Positions 52,892 through 63,228 of a DNA stretch of 64,000 nucleotides are shown here, piece by piece. The stretch's first letter is position 1; the number at the start of each line of letters is the position of its first letter. The position numbers and the translations under genes are program-made. The DNA comes from Thauera sp. JM12B12 (lineage in GTDB: Bacteria > Pseudomonadota > Gammaproteobacteria > Burkholderiales > Rhodocyclaceae): contig NZ_CP154859.1 of the NCBI RefSeq assembly GCF_039614725.1, forward strand, positions 2,914,001 to 2,978,000, read 5' to 3'. A model generated the notes under the pieces. The model was not told where the DNA came from. It saw only the letters and a list, made by a program, of their open reading frames with translations, and searched no databases.

Positions 52892-54136
52892 TCACGCCGG
52901 CTGGCCGGCGAGGCGGGCGTCGATGAGCTCGATCCAGTGCCGCACCGGCGTCCCGGTACCGGCCTGGAGATGGGTGATGCAGCCGATGTTGGCCGACGCG
53001 ATCATCCCCGCCCCGCCCTCGAGCAGGCAGTCGAGCTTGTTGCCGCGCAGGCGTTCGGAGAGCTCGGGCTGCAGGATGGAGTAGGTGCCGGCCGAACCAC
53101 AGCACAGGTGGCTGTCGCGCACCGGCGTGAGCGCGTAGCCGGCTGCGGCGAGCAGTTTCTCCACGGTACCGCGGATGCGCTGACCATGCTGCAGGGTGCA
53201 GGGTGCATGCCAGGCCAGCTTCTGCGCCGGCTGCGCGCGCGCGGCGAGCGCTGCCGCGAGCGCGTCGGCTTCCGCGGCCACCACCTCGCCGATGTCGCGT
53301 GTCAGCTCCGCCACCCGGCGTGCCTTGTCGGCGTAGTCGGGGTCGTCCTTGAGCATGTGGCCGTAGTCCTTGACCTGCACCCCGCAACCCGACGCGGTCA
53401 TCACGATGGCCTCGACCTCGCCCGCGGCGATCGCCGGCCACCAGGCGTCGATGTTGCGCCGCGCATCGTCGCGCCCGCCGTCCTGGTCGTTGAGGTGGAA
53501 GCGCACGGCGCCGCAGCAGCCCGCGCCCGCCGCCTCCACCATGGAGATGCCGATCGCGTCGAGCACCCGCGCCGCGGCGGCGTTGATCGACGGCGCCATC
53601 GCCGGCTGCACGCAACCCGCGAGCGCGATCACCCGGCGCGCATGGCGTGCGGTCGGCCACGCGCCGGCCGGACGCGCCTCGGGCACCTTGGCCTTCAGCG
53701 CCTTCGGCAACAGCCCGCGCACCGCCTGCCCGGCCTTCATCGCCGCGCCGAACAGCGTCGGCCGCGGCACGAACTCGCGCAGCACGCGCCGGGTCAGCGC
53801 GTCGCTGCCGTGGCGCGGCACCCGCTCGTCGACCACATGGCGGCCGATGTCGAGCAGCCGGCTGTAGTGCACGCCGGACGGGCAGGTCGACTCGCAGGAG
53901 CGGCAGGTGAGGCAGCGGTCCAGATGCAAACGGGTCTTCTCCGTCGGCTCGGCCCCCTCGAGCACCTGCTTGATCAGGTAGATGCGCCCGCGCGGCCCGT
54001 CGAGCTCGTCGCCGAGCAGCTGGTAGGTCGGACAGGTGGCGGTGCAGAAGCCGCAATGCACGCACTTGCGCAGGATCTCCTCGGCCTCGCGGCCTTCGGG
54101 CGTGTCGCGGATGAAATCGGCGAGCTGGGTCTGCAT
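52892..54136 (-). CDS. glcF: Glycolate oxidase iron-sulfur subunit
   Basis: 414-aa subunit carrying two [4Fe-4S] clusters: 'CVHCGFCTATCP' (~residues 26-37) and 'CLTCRSCESTCPSG' (~75-88). Two CCG domains follow, seen as 'GCVQPAMAPS', 'GAGCCGAVRFHLN', 'MTASGCGVQVKDYG' and 'DSHLCCGSAG'. With GlcD and GlcE it oxidises glycolate to glyoxylate and passes electrons to quinone. ATG 54136 begins 3 bp after glcE. Confidence 0.95.
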   Translation of the reverse strand: MQTQLADFIRDTPEGREAEEILRKCVHCGFCTATCPTYQLLGDELDGPRGRIYLIKQVLEGAEPTEKTRLHLDRCLTCRSCESTCPSGVHYSRLLDIGRHVVDERVPRHGSDALTRRVLREFVPRPTLFGAAMKAGQAVRGLLPKALKAKVPEARPAGAWPTARHARRVIALAGCVQPAMAPSINAAAARVLDAIGISMVEAAGAGCCGAVRFHLNDQDGGRDDARRNIDAWWPAIAAGEVEAIVMTASGCGVQVKDYGHMLKDDPDYADKARRVAELTRDIGEVVAAEADALAAALAARAQPAQKLAWHAPCTLQHGQRIRGTVEKLLAAAGYALTPVRDSHLCCGSAGTYSILQPELSERLRGNKLDCLLEGGAGMIASANIGCITHLQAGTGTPVRHWIELIDARLAGQPA

Positions 54137-54139
54137 GGG

Positions 54140-55210
54140 TCAGAACTCCGCGTAGAGGCGGCCGGGATTGAAGATGCCCGCCGGATCGAAAGCCTGCTTG
54201 AGCCGGCGGTGGATGGTCGCCAACGGCGCCGACAGCGGCTGGAACACGTCGCCGCCGCGGTCGCCGCCACGAAAGGCGCAAGCGTGCCCGCCGAGCTCGG
54301 CGGCGCGGGCGCGCACGTGTCCGTCGCCCGCCGGCGCGACCACCCAGCGCAGCGCGCCGCCCCACTCCACCACCTGGCGGCCGCCCAGCGCGAGCGCGGG
54401 CGCCGTGCTCGGCAGCGCCACCCGCCACAGCACCTCGTCGGCGCCGCAGGCAAACGGCGCCGCGGTCTGCTCGCGCACGGCGGCCCACAGCGCACTGGCC
54501 TCCGCCCCGTCGAGGCGCTCGCCCCCGAGCCTTTCGGTTGCTGCCCCGACCGCGGCCTCGGCACCCGACAGGCGCACGTGGAGCACGCCCTCGGTCCACA
54601 GGCTTGCGGACACCGGCAGCGGCTGGCCGCCCCACTCGTTCAGGCGCCGCAGCGCAGTCGCCTCATCCAGTTCGAAGCGCAGCGTGGCCTCGGCAACCGG
54701 GCGCGGCAGCACCTTGAGCGACACCTCGAGCATGATCCCGAGCGTGCCCAGGCTGCCCGCCACCAGGCGCGAGACATCGTAGCCGGCGACGTTCTTCATG
54801 ACCTGGCCACCGAACTTCAGGACATCGCCGCGACCGTCGAGCAGCTTCACGCCGAGCATGAAGTCGCGCACCGCGCCCATGCTCGCCCGCCGCGGCCCGG
54901 ACAGGCCTGCGGCCACGCAGCCGGCGACGGTGGCACCGGAGCCGAAGTGCGGCGGCTCGAAAGCCAGGTACTGGCCCTTGTCGGCGAGCACGGCCTCGAG
55001 TTCGGCGAGCGGCGTGCCGCCGCGCACCGTCACCACCAGCTCGGTCGGCTCATGGGCCACCACGCCGCTGTTGGCGCACAGGTCGAACACCTCGCCCGCC
55101 GGTGCGCGACCATGAAAATCCTTGGTCCCGCCGCCACGCAGGCACAGCGGCGTCTTCGCCGCGGCCGCCGCGCGCACGCGCTCGGCCCACTCCTTCTCGA
55201 TCATCGTCAT
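54140..55210 (-). CDS. glcE: Glycolate oxidase FAD-binding subunit GlcE
   Basis: 356-aa FAD-binding PCMH protein. 'LCLRGGGTKDFHGR', 'ELVVTVRGGTPLAELEAVLA' and 'GATVAGCVAAGLSGPRRASM' make up the FAD site, and 'DVLKFGGQVMKNVAGYDVSR' is the family signature. Length normal. ATG 55210 and ATG 55204 are both possible. Separated from glcD by 178 bp containing a REP palindrome and part of a tandem duplication, an unusually large gap inside this operon. Confidence 0.94.
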   Translation of the reverse strand: MTMIEKEWAERVRAAAAAKTPLCLRGGGTKDFHGRAPAGEVFDLCANSGVVAHEPTELVVTVRGGTPLAELEAVLADKGQYLAFEPPHFGSGATVAGCVAAGLSGPRRASMGAVRDFMLGVKLLDGRGDVLKFGGQVMKNVAGYDVSRLVAGSLGTLGIMLEVSLKVLPRPVAEATLRFELDEATALRRLNEWGGQPLPVSASLWTEGVLHVRLSGAEAAVGAATERLGGERLDGAEASALWAAVREQTAAPFACGADEVLWRVALPSTAPALALGGRQVVEWGGALRWVVAPAGDGHVRARAAELGGHACAFRGGDRGGDVFQPLSAPLATIHRRLKQAFDPAGIFNPGRLYAEF

Positions 55211-55257
55211 CTGTCTCGTCCTGCTTTCGTTCGGAGATCCCTTTCGCGTGAAGCCCT

Positions 55258-55326
55258 GTGGGAGCGGGCTTGCCCGCGAAAGGGGGCCGACTTGCGGGGA
55301 TCATTCGCGGGCAAGCCCGCTCCCAC
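55258..55326. repeat. REP-like palindrome, copy 2 (perfect 23-bp arms)
   Basis: Left arm 55258-55280 and right arm 55304-55326 are exact reverse complements (arm begins GTGGGAGCGGGCTTGCCCG). The spacer is 23 bases. Arms are identical to those at 61980-62035. It lies between glcD and glcE in the same transcript and could stabilise the glcD message or weaken glcEF expression. Confidence 0.92.
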
Positions 55327-55395
55327 GGGAATCTCTCCCCTTCGGTTCAGAAGCAAGCCCGCTCCCACGGGAATCTCATCGCTTCGGTTCAGAAG
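55312..55395. repeat. 42-bp imperfect tandem duplication across the glcD stop codon
   Basis: Units 55312-55353 and 55354-55395 are the same except at about three positions near the middle. Each contains the REP right-arm end CAAGCCCGCTCCCAC and the last codons of glcD (TTCAGAAG on the plus strand). The glcD stop (55389-55391) lies in the second unit, and the first carries a copy of it. Confidence 0.9.
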
Positions 55396-56900
55396 CGCGG
55401 AATGTCCGGGTAGGGCACGTGGCCCTTGCTCACCTTCATGCGCCCGTACTCGGCGCAGCGGTTGAGGGTGGGAATCGCCTTGCCGGGGTTGAGCAGCCCG
55501 GGGGGGTCGAAGGCCGCCTTGACGCGGAAGAACTGGCGCACCTCGGCCGTGGTGAACTGCGCGCACATCTGGTTGATCTTTTCCAGCCCGACGCCGTGCT
55601 CGCCGGTGATGGTGCCGCCGAGCGCAACCGACAGCTCGAGGATCTCGGCGCCGAACGCCTCGGCGCGCTCGAGCTCGTCGGGCTGGTTGGCGTCGAACAG
55701 GATCAAGGGATGCAGGTTGCCGTCGCCGGCATGGAAGACGTTCATGCAGCGCAGACCGTACGTGGCTTCCATGGCCTGGATCGCGGTCAGCATCTCGCCG
55801 AGGCGTTTGCGCGGGATGGTGCCGTCCATGCAGTAGTAGTCGGGCGAGAGTCGCCCCGCGGCCGGGAAGGCGGCCTTGCGCCCGGCCCAGAACCTGAGCC
55901 GCTCGGCCTCGTCGCGCGACACGCGGATCTCGGTGGCGCCGCTGTCCTCGAGCACCGCGCGCACGCGCGCGATCTCCTCGGCCACCTCCTCCGGCGTGCC
56001 GTCGGCCTCGCACAGCAGGATGGCCTTGGCGTCGAGCGGGTAGCCGGCGCGCACGAACTCCTCGACCGCGGCGGTGGCGGGCTGGTCCATCATCTCGAGG
56101 CCGGCGGGGATGATGCCGGCGGCGATGATCCGCGCCACCGCGTCGCCAGCGCGGACCACGTCGTCGAAGGCGGCGAGCACGCACTGCGCAAGCTGCGGCT
56201 TGGGCACCAGCTTGACGGTGACCTCGGTCACCACCACCAGCATGCCCTCGGAGCCGGTGACCAGCGCCAGCAGGTCGTAGCCCGGCGAGTCGAGCGCGCC
56301 GGAGCCGATCTCGACGATCTCGCCCTCGATGGTCACCCCGCGCACGCGCAGCAGGTTGTGCACGGTCAGCCCATACTTGAGGCAATGCACGCCACCGGCG
56401 TTCTCGGCCACGTTGCCGCCGATCGAGCACGCGATCTGCGAGGACGGGTCGGGCGCGTAATAAAGACCATGCGGCGCGGCAGCCTCGGAGATCGCGAGGT
56501 TGCGCACGCCCGGCTGGACGACCGCGGTGCGCGCGAGCGGGTCGAGCTCGAGTATGCGGTTGAAGCGCGCCAGCGACAGCAGCACGCCGCGCGTGTGCGG
56601 CAGCGCGCCGCCCGACAGCCCGGTGCCCGCGCCGCGCGCCACCACCGGCACGCCAAGCTCGTGGCAGATGCGCAACACGTCCACCACCTGCGCCTCGGTG
56701 GTCGGCAGCGCCACCACCAGCGGCAGCGCGCGGTAGGCGGCGAGGCCGTCGCACTCGTAGGGGCGCAGGTCCTCGGTCTCGTACATCAGCGTGCCGGCGG
56801 GCAGCACGCGGCTGAGCGCCTCGACCACACGCACCTTGTCGATCGCGGAAAAGTCGCGCTCGGTCTCGCCGAATGGCAACGCCTCGACTTCAGCATTCAT
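55389..56900 (-). CDS. glcD: Glycolate oxidase subunit GlcD
   Basis: 503-aa FAD-linked catalytic subunit (FAD-oxidase_C family). 'LPLVVALPTTEAQVVDVLRI', 'VVARGAGTGLSGGALPHTRG' and 'DPSSQIACSIGGNVAENAGG' form the FAD site; the C-terminal half has 'NVFHAGDGNLHPLILFD', 'GTITGEHGVGLEKI' and 'FDPPGLLNPGKAIP'. Length equals E. coli GlcD (499). ATG 56900 starts the conserved sequence. First gene of glcDEF; a LysR gene lies 191 bp upstream on the same strand. Confidence 0.95.
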   Translation of the reverse strand: MNAEVEALPFGETERDFSAIDKVRVVEALSRVLPAGTLMYETEDLRPYECDGLAAYRALPLVVALPTTEAQVVDVLRICHELGVPVVARGAGTGLSGGALPHTRGVLLSLARFNRILELDPLARTAVVQPGVRNLAISEAAAPHGLYYAPDPSSQIACSIGGNVAENAGGVHCLKYGLTVHNLLRVRGVTIEGEIVEIGSGALDSPGYDLLALVTGSEGMLVVVTEVTVKLVPKPQLAQCVLAAFDDVVRAGDAVARIIAAGIIPAGLEMMDQPATAAVEEFVRAGYPLDAKAILLCEADGTPEEVAEEIARVRAVLEDSGATEIRVSRDEAERLRFWAGRKAAFPAAGRLSPDYYCMDGTIPRKRLGEMLTAIQAMEATYGLRCMNVFHAGDGNLHPLILFDANQPDELERAEAFGAEILELSVALGGTITGEHGVGLEKINQMCAQFTTAEVRQFFRVKAAFDPPGLLNPGKAIPTLNRCAEYGRMKVSKGHVPYPDIPRF

Positions 56901-57091
56901 CTTCGTGTCCTCACCAAGGGACCGCCACGGACGCCCTCGCCCGCCGTGCCGGAAGAGTATAGGGGCCCCGCACCGGGCGGAGGTTGACGCATTTTTGCGG
57001 TGGCCTTGAAGAACTTTCACAGCGCGCAGGGCCGCCGCGAGACATCTCACCGGTCCCGTCGGCCCATGGCGCCCGCCGCGGCGGCGGTCGC

Positions 57092-57973
57092 TCAGGGCAG
57101 CACGCCCTGCAACCAGTCGACGAAGGCGGCGCACTCCCAGCGCTCGAGCGCACCGGGTGCCCAGCAGATGTAATGACCATAGGGCGACACCATGGGACGG
57201 TCCGACAGCGACAGCAGGCGCCCGCTGTCGAACCAGGCGGCGCCGAGCTTGTGCCGCACCAGCGCGACCCCGAAGCCGCTCGCCGCGGCGTCGTACACCA
57301 GGCCGAGATCGTTGAACTGCGCGCCGCGCGCCGGCTCGGCGAGGCTGCGCCCGCAGTGCGCGAACCAGTTCGCCCAGGGCTCGAGCGGGCTGCGGATGAG
57401 TTGCGCCGCGGTGAGCTCGGCCTCGCCCGCGAAGCCGTCGAAGGGGCCGAACTCGTCGAGAAAGCCCGGGCTGCAGGCCGGCGTTGCCACGTCGCGCAGG
57501 ATCAGCCGGTGCTCGAGGTCGGTGTAGCCGCCCAGGCCGTAGCGGATCTCGAGGTCGGCCTCCTCGGCGGTGACGTCGCGCAGCGGGATCGACACCTGCA
57601 GGGTGAGCTCGATGTCGGGGTAGCTGCGCCGGAACAGCTCGAGCTTGGGCATCACGAACTGCCGGCAGAACGAGGGCGTGATCGCCACCCGCAGCCGCGG
57701 CGCGCTGGCCGCGGCGCGCTCGCCGGGCACGTTCTGCAGCGCGGCGAGCGCGGTGCACACCTGCTGCAGGTAGGTGGCGCCCTCGGCGGTGAGGGTGAAG
57801 TCGCCGCGACAGAACAGCCGGATACCGAGATGGGACTCGAGCTGACGCAGGCGATGGCTGACGGCGCTCACTGTGACGCACAGCTCCTCTGCCGCCCGGC
57901 TGGCGCTGCGCAGACGCGCGACCGCCTCGAAGGTCTGCAGGCACTGGATCGGGGGGATGCGGCTGGTCGCCAT
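57092..57973 (-). CDS. LysR-family regulator (GcvA-like)
   Basis: 293 aa. N-terminal winged HTH 'PPIQCLQTFEAVARLRSASR' with 'ELCVTVSAVSHRLRQLESHL' (recognition helix), then a periplasmic-binding-fold effector domain (~95-290). 'WANWFAHCGRS' and 'FNDLGLVYDAAASGFGVALV' are typical of the GcvA/AmpR subgroup. ATG 57973 has GGAG ten bases upstream; ATG 57994 is an alternative. It precedes glcD on the same strand and is divergent from the SulP gene, so either could be its target. Confidence 0.9.
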   Translation of the reverse strand: MATSRIPPIQCLQTFEAVARLRSASRAAEELCVTVSAVSHRLRQLESHLGIRLFCRGDFTLTAEGATYLQQVCTALAALQNVPGERAAASAPRLRVAITPSFCRQFVMPKLELFRRSYPDIELTLQVSIPLRDVTAEEADLEIRYGLGGYTDLEHRLILRDVATPACSPGFLDEFGPFDGFAGEAELTAAQLIRSPLEPWANWFAHCGRSLAEPARGAQFNDLGLVYDAAASGFGVALVRHKLGAAWFDSGRLLSLSDRPMVSPYGHYICWAPGALERWECAAFVDWLQGVLP

Positions 57974-58220
57974 CGGGACTGCACTCCGGGCCATCTGGGG
58001 GTCGCCGCATTATGCGCGCGCCAGCCCCCGCGCCCCATCCGGGGTGACCGCAGGAACCGGCGGGCCCGCTCGCGCAGCGCCCCTGGCTGCGGGTGATCGC
58101 CGCGGTGGCCCATCTCCGTCCATGGAGGCATGCACGTTTAATCGTTAACATGGGGCCCTTCGAATCACATCCAAGGCTCCGGGCGCATTGCCGACGCATG
58201 GCACACGGCGGCCACCTCCA

Positions 58221-59909
58221 ATGTCGACCCTCCAGCGCGTGTTCCCCTTCCTGTCATGGCCGGCGCAATGGCGCGTCGCCGGCGTGCGCGGCGACATCGC
58301 TGCCGGCATCACCGTGGCGCTGGTGATGATTCCGCAGGCGCTGGCCTACGCCAAGCTCGCCGGCCTGCCGCCGCACGTCGGGCTTTACGCCGCGCTGGTG
58401 CCGGCGGTGGTGGCGGCGCTGTTCGGCTCCTGCAGCCAGCTGTCTACCGGGCCGGTGGCGCTCACCAGCCTGCTGGTCGCCGCCAGCATCGCGCCGCTCG
58501 GCGGCCTCGCCGGCGGCGACGTCATCGGACTTGCCTTGTTGCTCGCACTCCTGTCCGGACTCATCCAGCTCGCACTCGGCGTGCTGCGCCTGGGCTGGCT
58601 GCTCAACCTGCTTTCGGTGCCGGTGCTGATGGGCTTCGTGAATGCGGCGGCGCTGATCATCTGCCTGACCCAGATCCCGCCCCTGCTCGGGCTGACCATG
58701 CCTCACTCCCAGCACCTGATGCTCGACTTCGCCCAGGCGCTCGGCGGGGTAGCCGACCTTCACCCGGCCGCGGTGGGTTTCGGTCTCGGCAGCCTGGCGG
58801 CCCTGGTGGCACTCAAGCGCCTGTGGCCGCGCCTGCCCGGCGTACCGCTGGTGGTCGCAGCGGCCACCGCGATTTCGGCGTGGACGGGCTTCGCCGCCGG
58901 CGGCGGCGCGGTGGTGGGCGACGTGCCGGGCGGGTTGCCGGAACTCGGCCTGCCGCCGCTGCGCCTGGAGCTGATCGCCGCGCTGCTGCCGGCCGCCTTC
59001 GTCGTCGCGATGGTCAGCTTCATGGAGGCGGCCTCCAGCGCCAAGCTCATCTCCGGCCGCACGCGCGAACCCTGGCGGCAGGACCAGGAGCTGATCGGCC
59101 AGGGCCTCGCCAAGATCGCCGCCGCCTTCACCAGCGGCATGCCGGTCAGCGCCTCGTTCTCGCGCTCGGCGCTCAATTACGCGAGCGACGCACGCACCGG
59201 CCTGTCGTCCATCGTCACCGCCGCCTTCGTGCTGCTCGCCCTGCTCTACCTCACGCCGCTGCTGTGGCACCTGCCCAAGCCGGTGCTGGCGGCGATCATC
59301 CTGCAGGCGGTGGCTGGCCTCATGGACTTCAAGGTGCTGGTGCGCGCCTGGCGCGCGAGCCGCGACGACGGCGCCGGCGCGGCGGTCACCTTCCTCGCCA
59401 CGCTGGCCTTCGCGCCCAACATCCAGAACGGCATCTTCACCGGCCTCATCCTGTCGCTGGCGCTGATGGTGTATCGCGGCATGCGTCCGCGCGCGGCGCT
59501 GCTCGGCCTGCACGAGGACGGCACCTACCGCGACCGCGAGCGCTTCGGCCTGCCGCATCCACACCCGCAGCTCGTGATCCTGCGCTTCGACAGCCCGCTC
59601 AGCTTCGTCACCGCCGCCACCTTCGAGGACGCCATGCTCGACGCCGCGCGTGCGCAGGAGGGCGTGAAGATCGTGCTGGTGTCGGGCGCGGGCATCAACG
59701 ACATCGACGCCACCGGACTGCATACCCTGGCCGGACTCATCGAGCGCTTCAATGCCCAGGGCCAGTCGATCGCCTTCTGCGGGCTCAAGAAACAGGTGAT
59801 CGACGCCATGGAGCGCGACGGCGTGTGGGCGCGAGTGAAGGCGCAGGCGAGCTACCGGACCGAGCACCAGGCGCTGGATGCCCTGCTGGCAGCGCTGGCA
59901 AAGGGCTGA
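58221..59909 (+). CDS. SulP-family anion transporter with STAS domain
   Basis: 562-aa inner-membrane transporter (sulfate/bicarbonate/other anions). SulP signature 'RGDIAAGITVALVMIPQALA' then 'YAKLAGLPPHVGLYAALVPA' (28-67); about ten further TM helices; 'SGMPVSASFSRSALNYASDA' near 320; C-terminal STAS domain (~440-555) with 'LVILRFDSPLSFVTAATFED' and 'VSGAGINDIDATGLHTLAGL', the latter being the phosphorylatable Asp/Thr loop. ATG 58221 chosen; a TTG eleven codons upstream is less likely. Single gene, divergent from the LysR gene. Ion specificity unknown. Confidence 0.92.
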   Translation: MSTLQRVFPFLSWPAQWRVAGVRGDIAAGITVALVMIPQALAYAKLAGLPPHVGLYAALVPAVVAALFGSCSQLSTGPVALTSLLVAASIAPLGGLAGGDVIGLALLLALLSGLIQLALGVLRLGWLLNLLSVPVLMGFVNAAALIICLTQIPPLLGLTMPHSQHLMLDFAQALGGVADLHPAAVGFGLGSLAALVALKRLWPRLPGVPLVVAAATAISAWTGFAAGGGAVVGDVPGGLPELGLPPLRLELIAALLPAAFVVAMVSFMEAASSAKLISGRTREPWRQDQELIGQGLAKIAAAFTSGMPVSASFSRSALNYASDARTGLSSIVTAAFVLLALLYLTPLLWHLPKPVLAAIILQAVAGLMDFKVLVRAWRASRDDGAGAAVTFLATLAFAPNIQNGIFTGLILSLALMVYRGMRPRAALLGLHEDGTYRDRERFGLPHPHPQLVILRFDSPLSFVTAATFEDAMLDAARAQEGVKIVLVSGAGINDIDATGLHTLAGLIERFNAQGQSIAFCGLKKQVIDAMERDGVWARVKAQASYRTEHQALDALLAALAKG

Positions 59910-59999
59910 TCGGCCCGTTTCAGGCGGCCTCCGGATAGGTGTCGGATTTCTTTACACTCATCCACGAGGTGCCACGCGCTCCGCCCATGCTTGTTTTCA

Positions 60000-60028
60000 T
60001 TGACTTTTCCCCGACACCCTCTTATAGT
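60000..60028 (+). promoter_or_regulatory. Sigma-70 promoter of rplU-rpmA
   Basis: TTGACT (60000-60005), 17-bp spacer, TATAGT (60023-60028): one mismatch in each hexamer and ideal spacing. Predicted start near 60035, ~32 nt before the rplU ATG at 60067. Confidence 0.85.
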
Positions 60029-60066
60029 GCGCGATTCTTTGCAGACCCATCAACTGGAGTAACACC

Positions 60067-60378
60067 ATGTACGCGGTGATAAAAACCGGTGGCAAGCAGT
60101 ATCGCGTTGCCGCTGGCGAAAAGATCAAGGTAGAACAGATACCGGCCGACGTGGGTTCCGAAATCACCATCGACCAGGTCTTCATGGTCGGTGAAGGCGA
60201 CGCCGTCAAGATCGGCACGCCCGTTGTGGCCGGAGCTTCCGTCAAGGCGACCGTGGTTTCCCACGGCCGTCACGACAAGATCAAGATTTTCAAGATGCGC
60301 CGCCGCAAGCACTACCAGAAGCACCAGGGGCATCGTCAGAACTACACCGAGCTTCGCATCGAAGCGATCTCGGCCTAA
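60067..60378 (+). CDS. rplU: 50S ribosomal protein L21
   Basis: 103 aa, the standard length. '[20 protein letters not shown]' begins it and '[20 protein letters not shown]' is the conserved RNA-binding region (L21 signature). Binds 23S rRNA. First gene of rplU-rpmA with its own strong promoter; rpmA starts 19 bp after its stop. Confidence 0.98.
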   Translation: MYAVIKTGGKQYRVAAGEKIKVEQIPADVGSEITIDQVFMVGEGDAVKIGTPVVAGASVKATVVSHGRHDKIKIFKMRRRKHYQKHQGHRQNYTELRIEAISA

Positions 60379-60397
60379 GGTCAGGGGGTAATCCGAC

Positions 60398-60661
60398 ATG
60401 GCACACAAAAAAGCTGGCGGTAGTTCGCGTAACGGCCGCGACTCGGAATCGAAACGCCTCGGCGTCAAGCGCTACGGTGGCCAGTTCGTGCTCGCCGGCA
60501 ACATCATCGTTCGCCAGCGCGGCACCGAGTACCACCCGGGCGACAACGTCGGCATCGGCAAGGACCACACCCTGTTCGCGCTGACCAACGGCACCGTGCA
60601 GTTCGCGGTCAAGGGCCCGTCGCGTCGTCGCACCGTGATCATCGTGCCGGAAGCGGCCTGA
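60398..60661 (+). CDS. rpmA: 50S ribosomal protein L27
   Basis: 87 aa, normal for L27. N-terminus '[20 protein letters not shown]' is the unstructured arm that reaches the peptidyl-transferase centre; '[20 protein letters not shown]' is the family signature. Uncleaved type, with no N-terminal extension. Followed by a rho-independent terminator. Confidence 0.98.
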   Translation: MAHKKAGGSSRNGRDSESKRLGVKRYGGQFVLAGNIIVRQRGTEYHPGDNVGIGKDHTLFALTNGTVQFAVKGPSRRRTVIIVPEAA

Positions 60662-60687
60662 TCGCGCGTTCGCTCGCGTTGCAGTAC

Positions 60688-60718
60688 AAAAGCCCTATCC
60701 GCGTGGTAGGGCTTTTTT
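60688..60718 (+). terminator. Rho-independent terminator after rpmA
   Basis: AAAAGCCCTA (60688-60697), 9-base loop, TAGGGCTTTT (60707-60716) and a run of six T (60713-60718). It lies 26 bp after rpmA and 50 bp before obgE, so obgE needs read-through or another promoter. Confidence 0.9.
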
Positions 60719-60761
60719 GTTTCCGGGGCGCGCACTGCTGCGTGTTCTGCTAAGAGGTTGA

Positions 60762-61970
<1,209 letters not shown>

Positions 61971-61979
61971 TTCAGCGCC

Positions 61980-62035
61980 GTGGGAGCGGGCTTGCCCGCG
62001 AACAAGGCAGCATTCGCGGGCAAGCCCGCTCCCAC
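61980..62035. repeat. REP-like palindrome, copy 3 (perfect 23-bp arms)
   Basis: Left arm 61980-62002 and right arm 62013-62035 are exact inverted repeats with a 10-base spacer, and are identical to the arms at 55258-55326. A further partial copy (CCCGCTCCCACG) follows at about 62040-62051. It lies between obgE and proB. Confidence 0.92.
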
Positions 62036-62112
62036 AGCGCCCGCTCCCACGCAAGCGCCGCCCCGCAAGCCACTCAACCGCCATCGCCTTTGCCCCCAGG
62101 CCCCCTGCAAAG

Positions 62113-63228
62113 ATGAGAACCAAGATCCGTAACGCCCGCCGCCTCGTCGTCAAGGTCGGCTCCGCCCTCGTCACCAACAACGGCGCCGGCCTGGACAAGG
62201 ACGCGCTCGACGCCTGGGCGCGCCAGATCGCCGCGCTGCGCGCCGAAGGCCGCGAGGTGGCCCTGGTATCCTCCGGCGCCATCGCCGCCGGCATGCAGCG
62301 CCTGGGCTGGGCCAGGCGCCCGCACGAGATGAACAAGCTGCAGGCGGCCGCCGCGGTGGGCCAGATGGGCCTGGTCGAAGCCTACGAAAAGGCCTTCTCG
62401 CGCCACGGCCTGCAGACGGCGCAGATCCTGCTCACCCACGAGGATCTGTCCGACCGCACCCGCTACCTCAACGCCCGCAGCACGCTCACCACCCTTCTGC
62501 AGATCGGCGTGGTGCCGATCATCAACGAGAACGACACCGTGGTCACCGACGAGATCAAGTTCGGCGACAACGACACGCTGGGCGCGCTGGTCGCCAACCT
62601 GATCGAGGCCGAGGCGCTGATCATCCTCACCGACCAGCAGGGGCTGTACACCGCCGACCCGCGCAAGGATCCGGCCGCTACGCTGATTGCCGAAGGCCGC
62701 GCCGAGGACCGCCAGTACGAAACCATGGCCGGCGGCTCGGGCAGCGCGATCAGCAAGGGCGGCATGGTCACCAAGATCCGTGCAGCCCAGCGTGCCGCGC
62801 GCAGCGGGGCGCACACCTGCATTGCCAGCGGACGGGAGGCCGATCCGATTTTGCGCCTGGCGGCGGGCGAGGCGCTCGGGACGCTGCTCTACGCCAGCAG
62901 CACGCCGCTGCAGGCGAGAAAGCAGTGGATCGCCGACCACCTGCAGCTCGCCGGGGATCTGATCATCGACGACGGCGCGGTCGCCGCACTACGCAGCGGC
63001 CGCAGCCTGCTGCCGGTGGGGGTGATCGAGGTGCGCGGCGAGTTCAAGCGTGGCGCGGCAGTGGCATGCAGAAGCCTGACCGGGGAGGAAGTGGCGCGCG
63101 GGCTGGTGAATTACTCGGCTTCGGAGTGTCGGCGGATCGCACGCAAGCCGACAGCGGATATCGAGAAGCTACTTGGGTACATCGACGAGCCAGAACTCAT
63201 CCACCGCAACAACATGGTCGGGCGTTAA
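62113..63228 (+). CDS. proB: Glutamate 5-kinase
   Basis: 371-aa enzyme for the first step of proline synthesis (ATP-dependent phosphorylation of glutamate). Amino-acid kinase domain (1-260): '[20 protein letters not shown]', '[18 protein letters not shown]', '[20 protein letters not shown]' and '[20 protein letters not shown]'. C-terminal PUA domain (~278-355). Length equals E. coli ProB (367). Its TAA overlaps the TAA of the convergent exporter gene. The gene is 142 bp after obgE, with a REP element between. Confidence 0.96.
   Translation: MRTKIRNARRLVVKVGSALVTNNGAGLDKDALDAWARQIAALRAEGREVALVSSGAIAAGMQRLGWARRPHEMNKLQAAAAVGQMGLVEAYEKAFSRHGLQTAQILLTHEDLSDRTRYLNARSTLTTLLQIGVVPIINENDTVVTDEIKFGDNDTLGALVANLIEAEALIILTDQQGLYTADPRKDPAATLIAEGRAEDRQYETMAGGSGSAISKGGMVTKIRAAQRAARSGAHTCIASGREADPILRLAAGEALGTLLYASSTPLQARKQWIADHLQLAGDLIIDDGAVAALRSGRSLLPVGVIEVRGEFKRGAAVACRSLTGEEVARGLVNYSASECRRIARKPTADIEKLLGYIDEPELIHRNNMVGR

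Noticed and set aside
55312..55395. CRISPR-like repeat
   Set aside because: Only two adjacent copies, no spacers, and the unit contains REP and glcD sequence.
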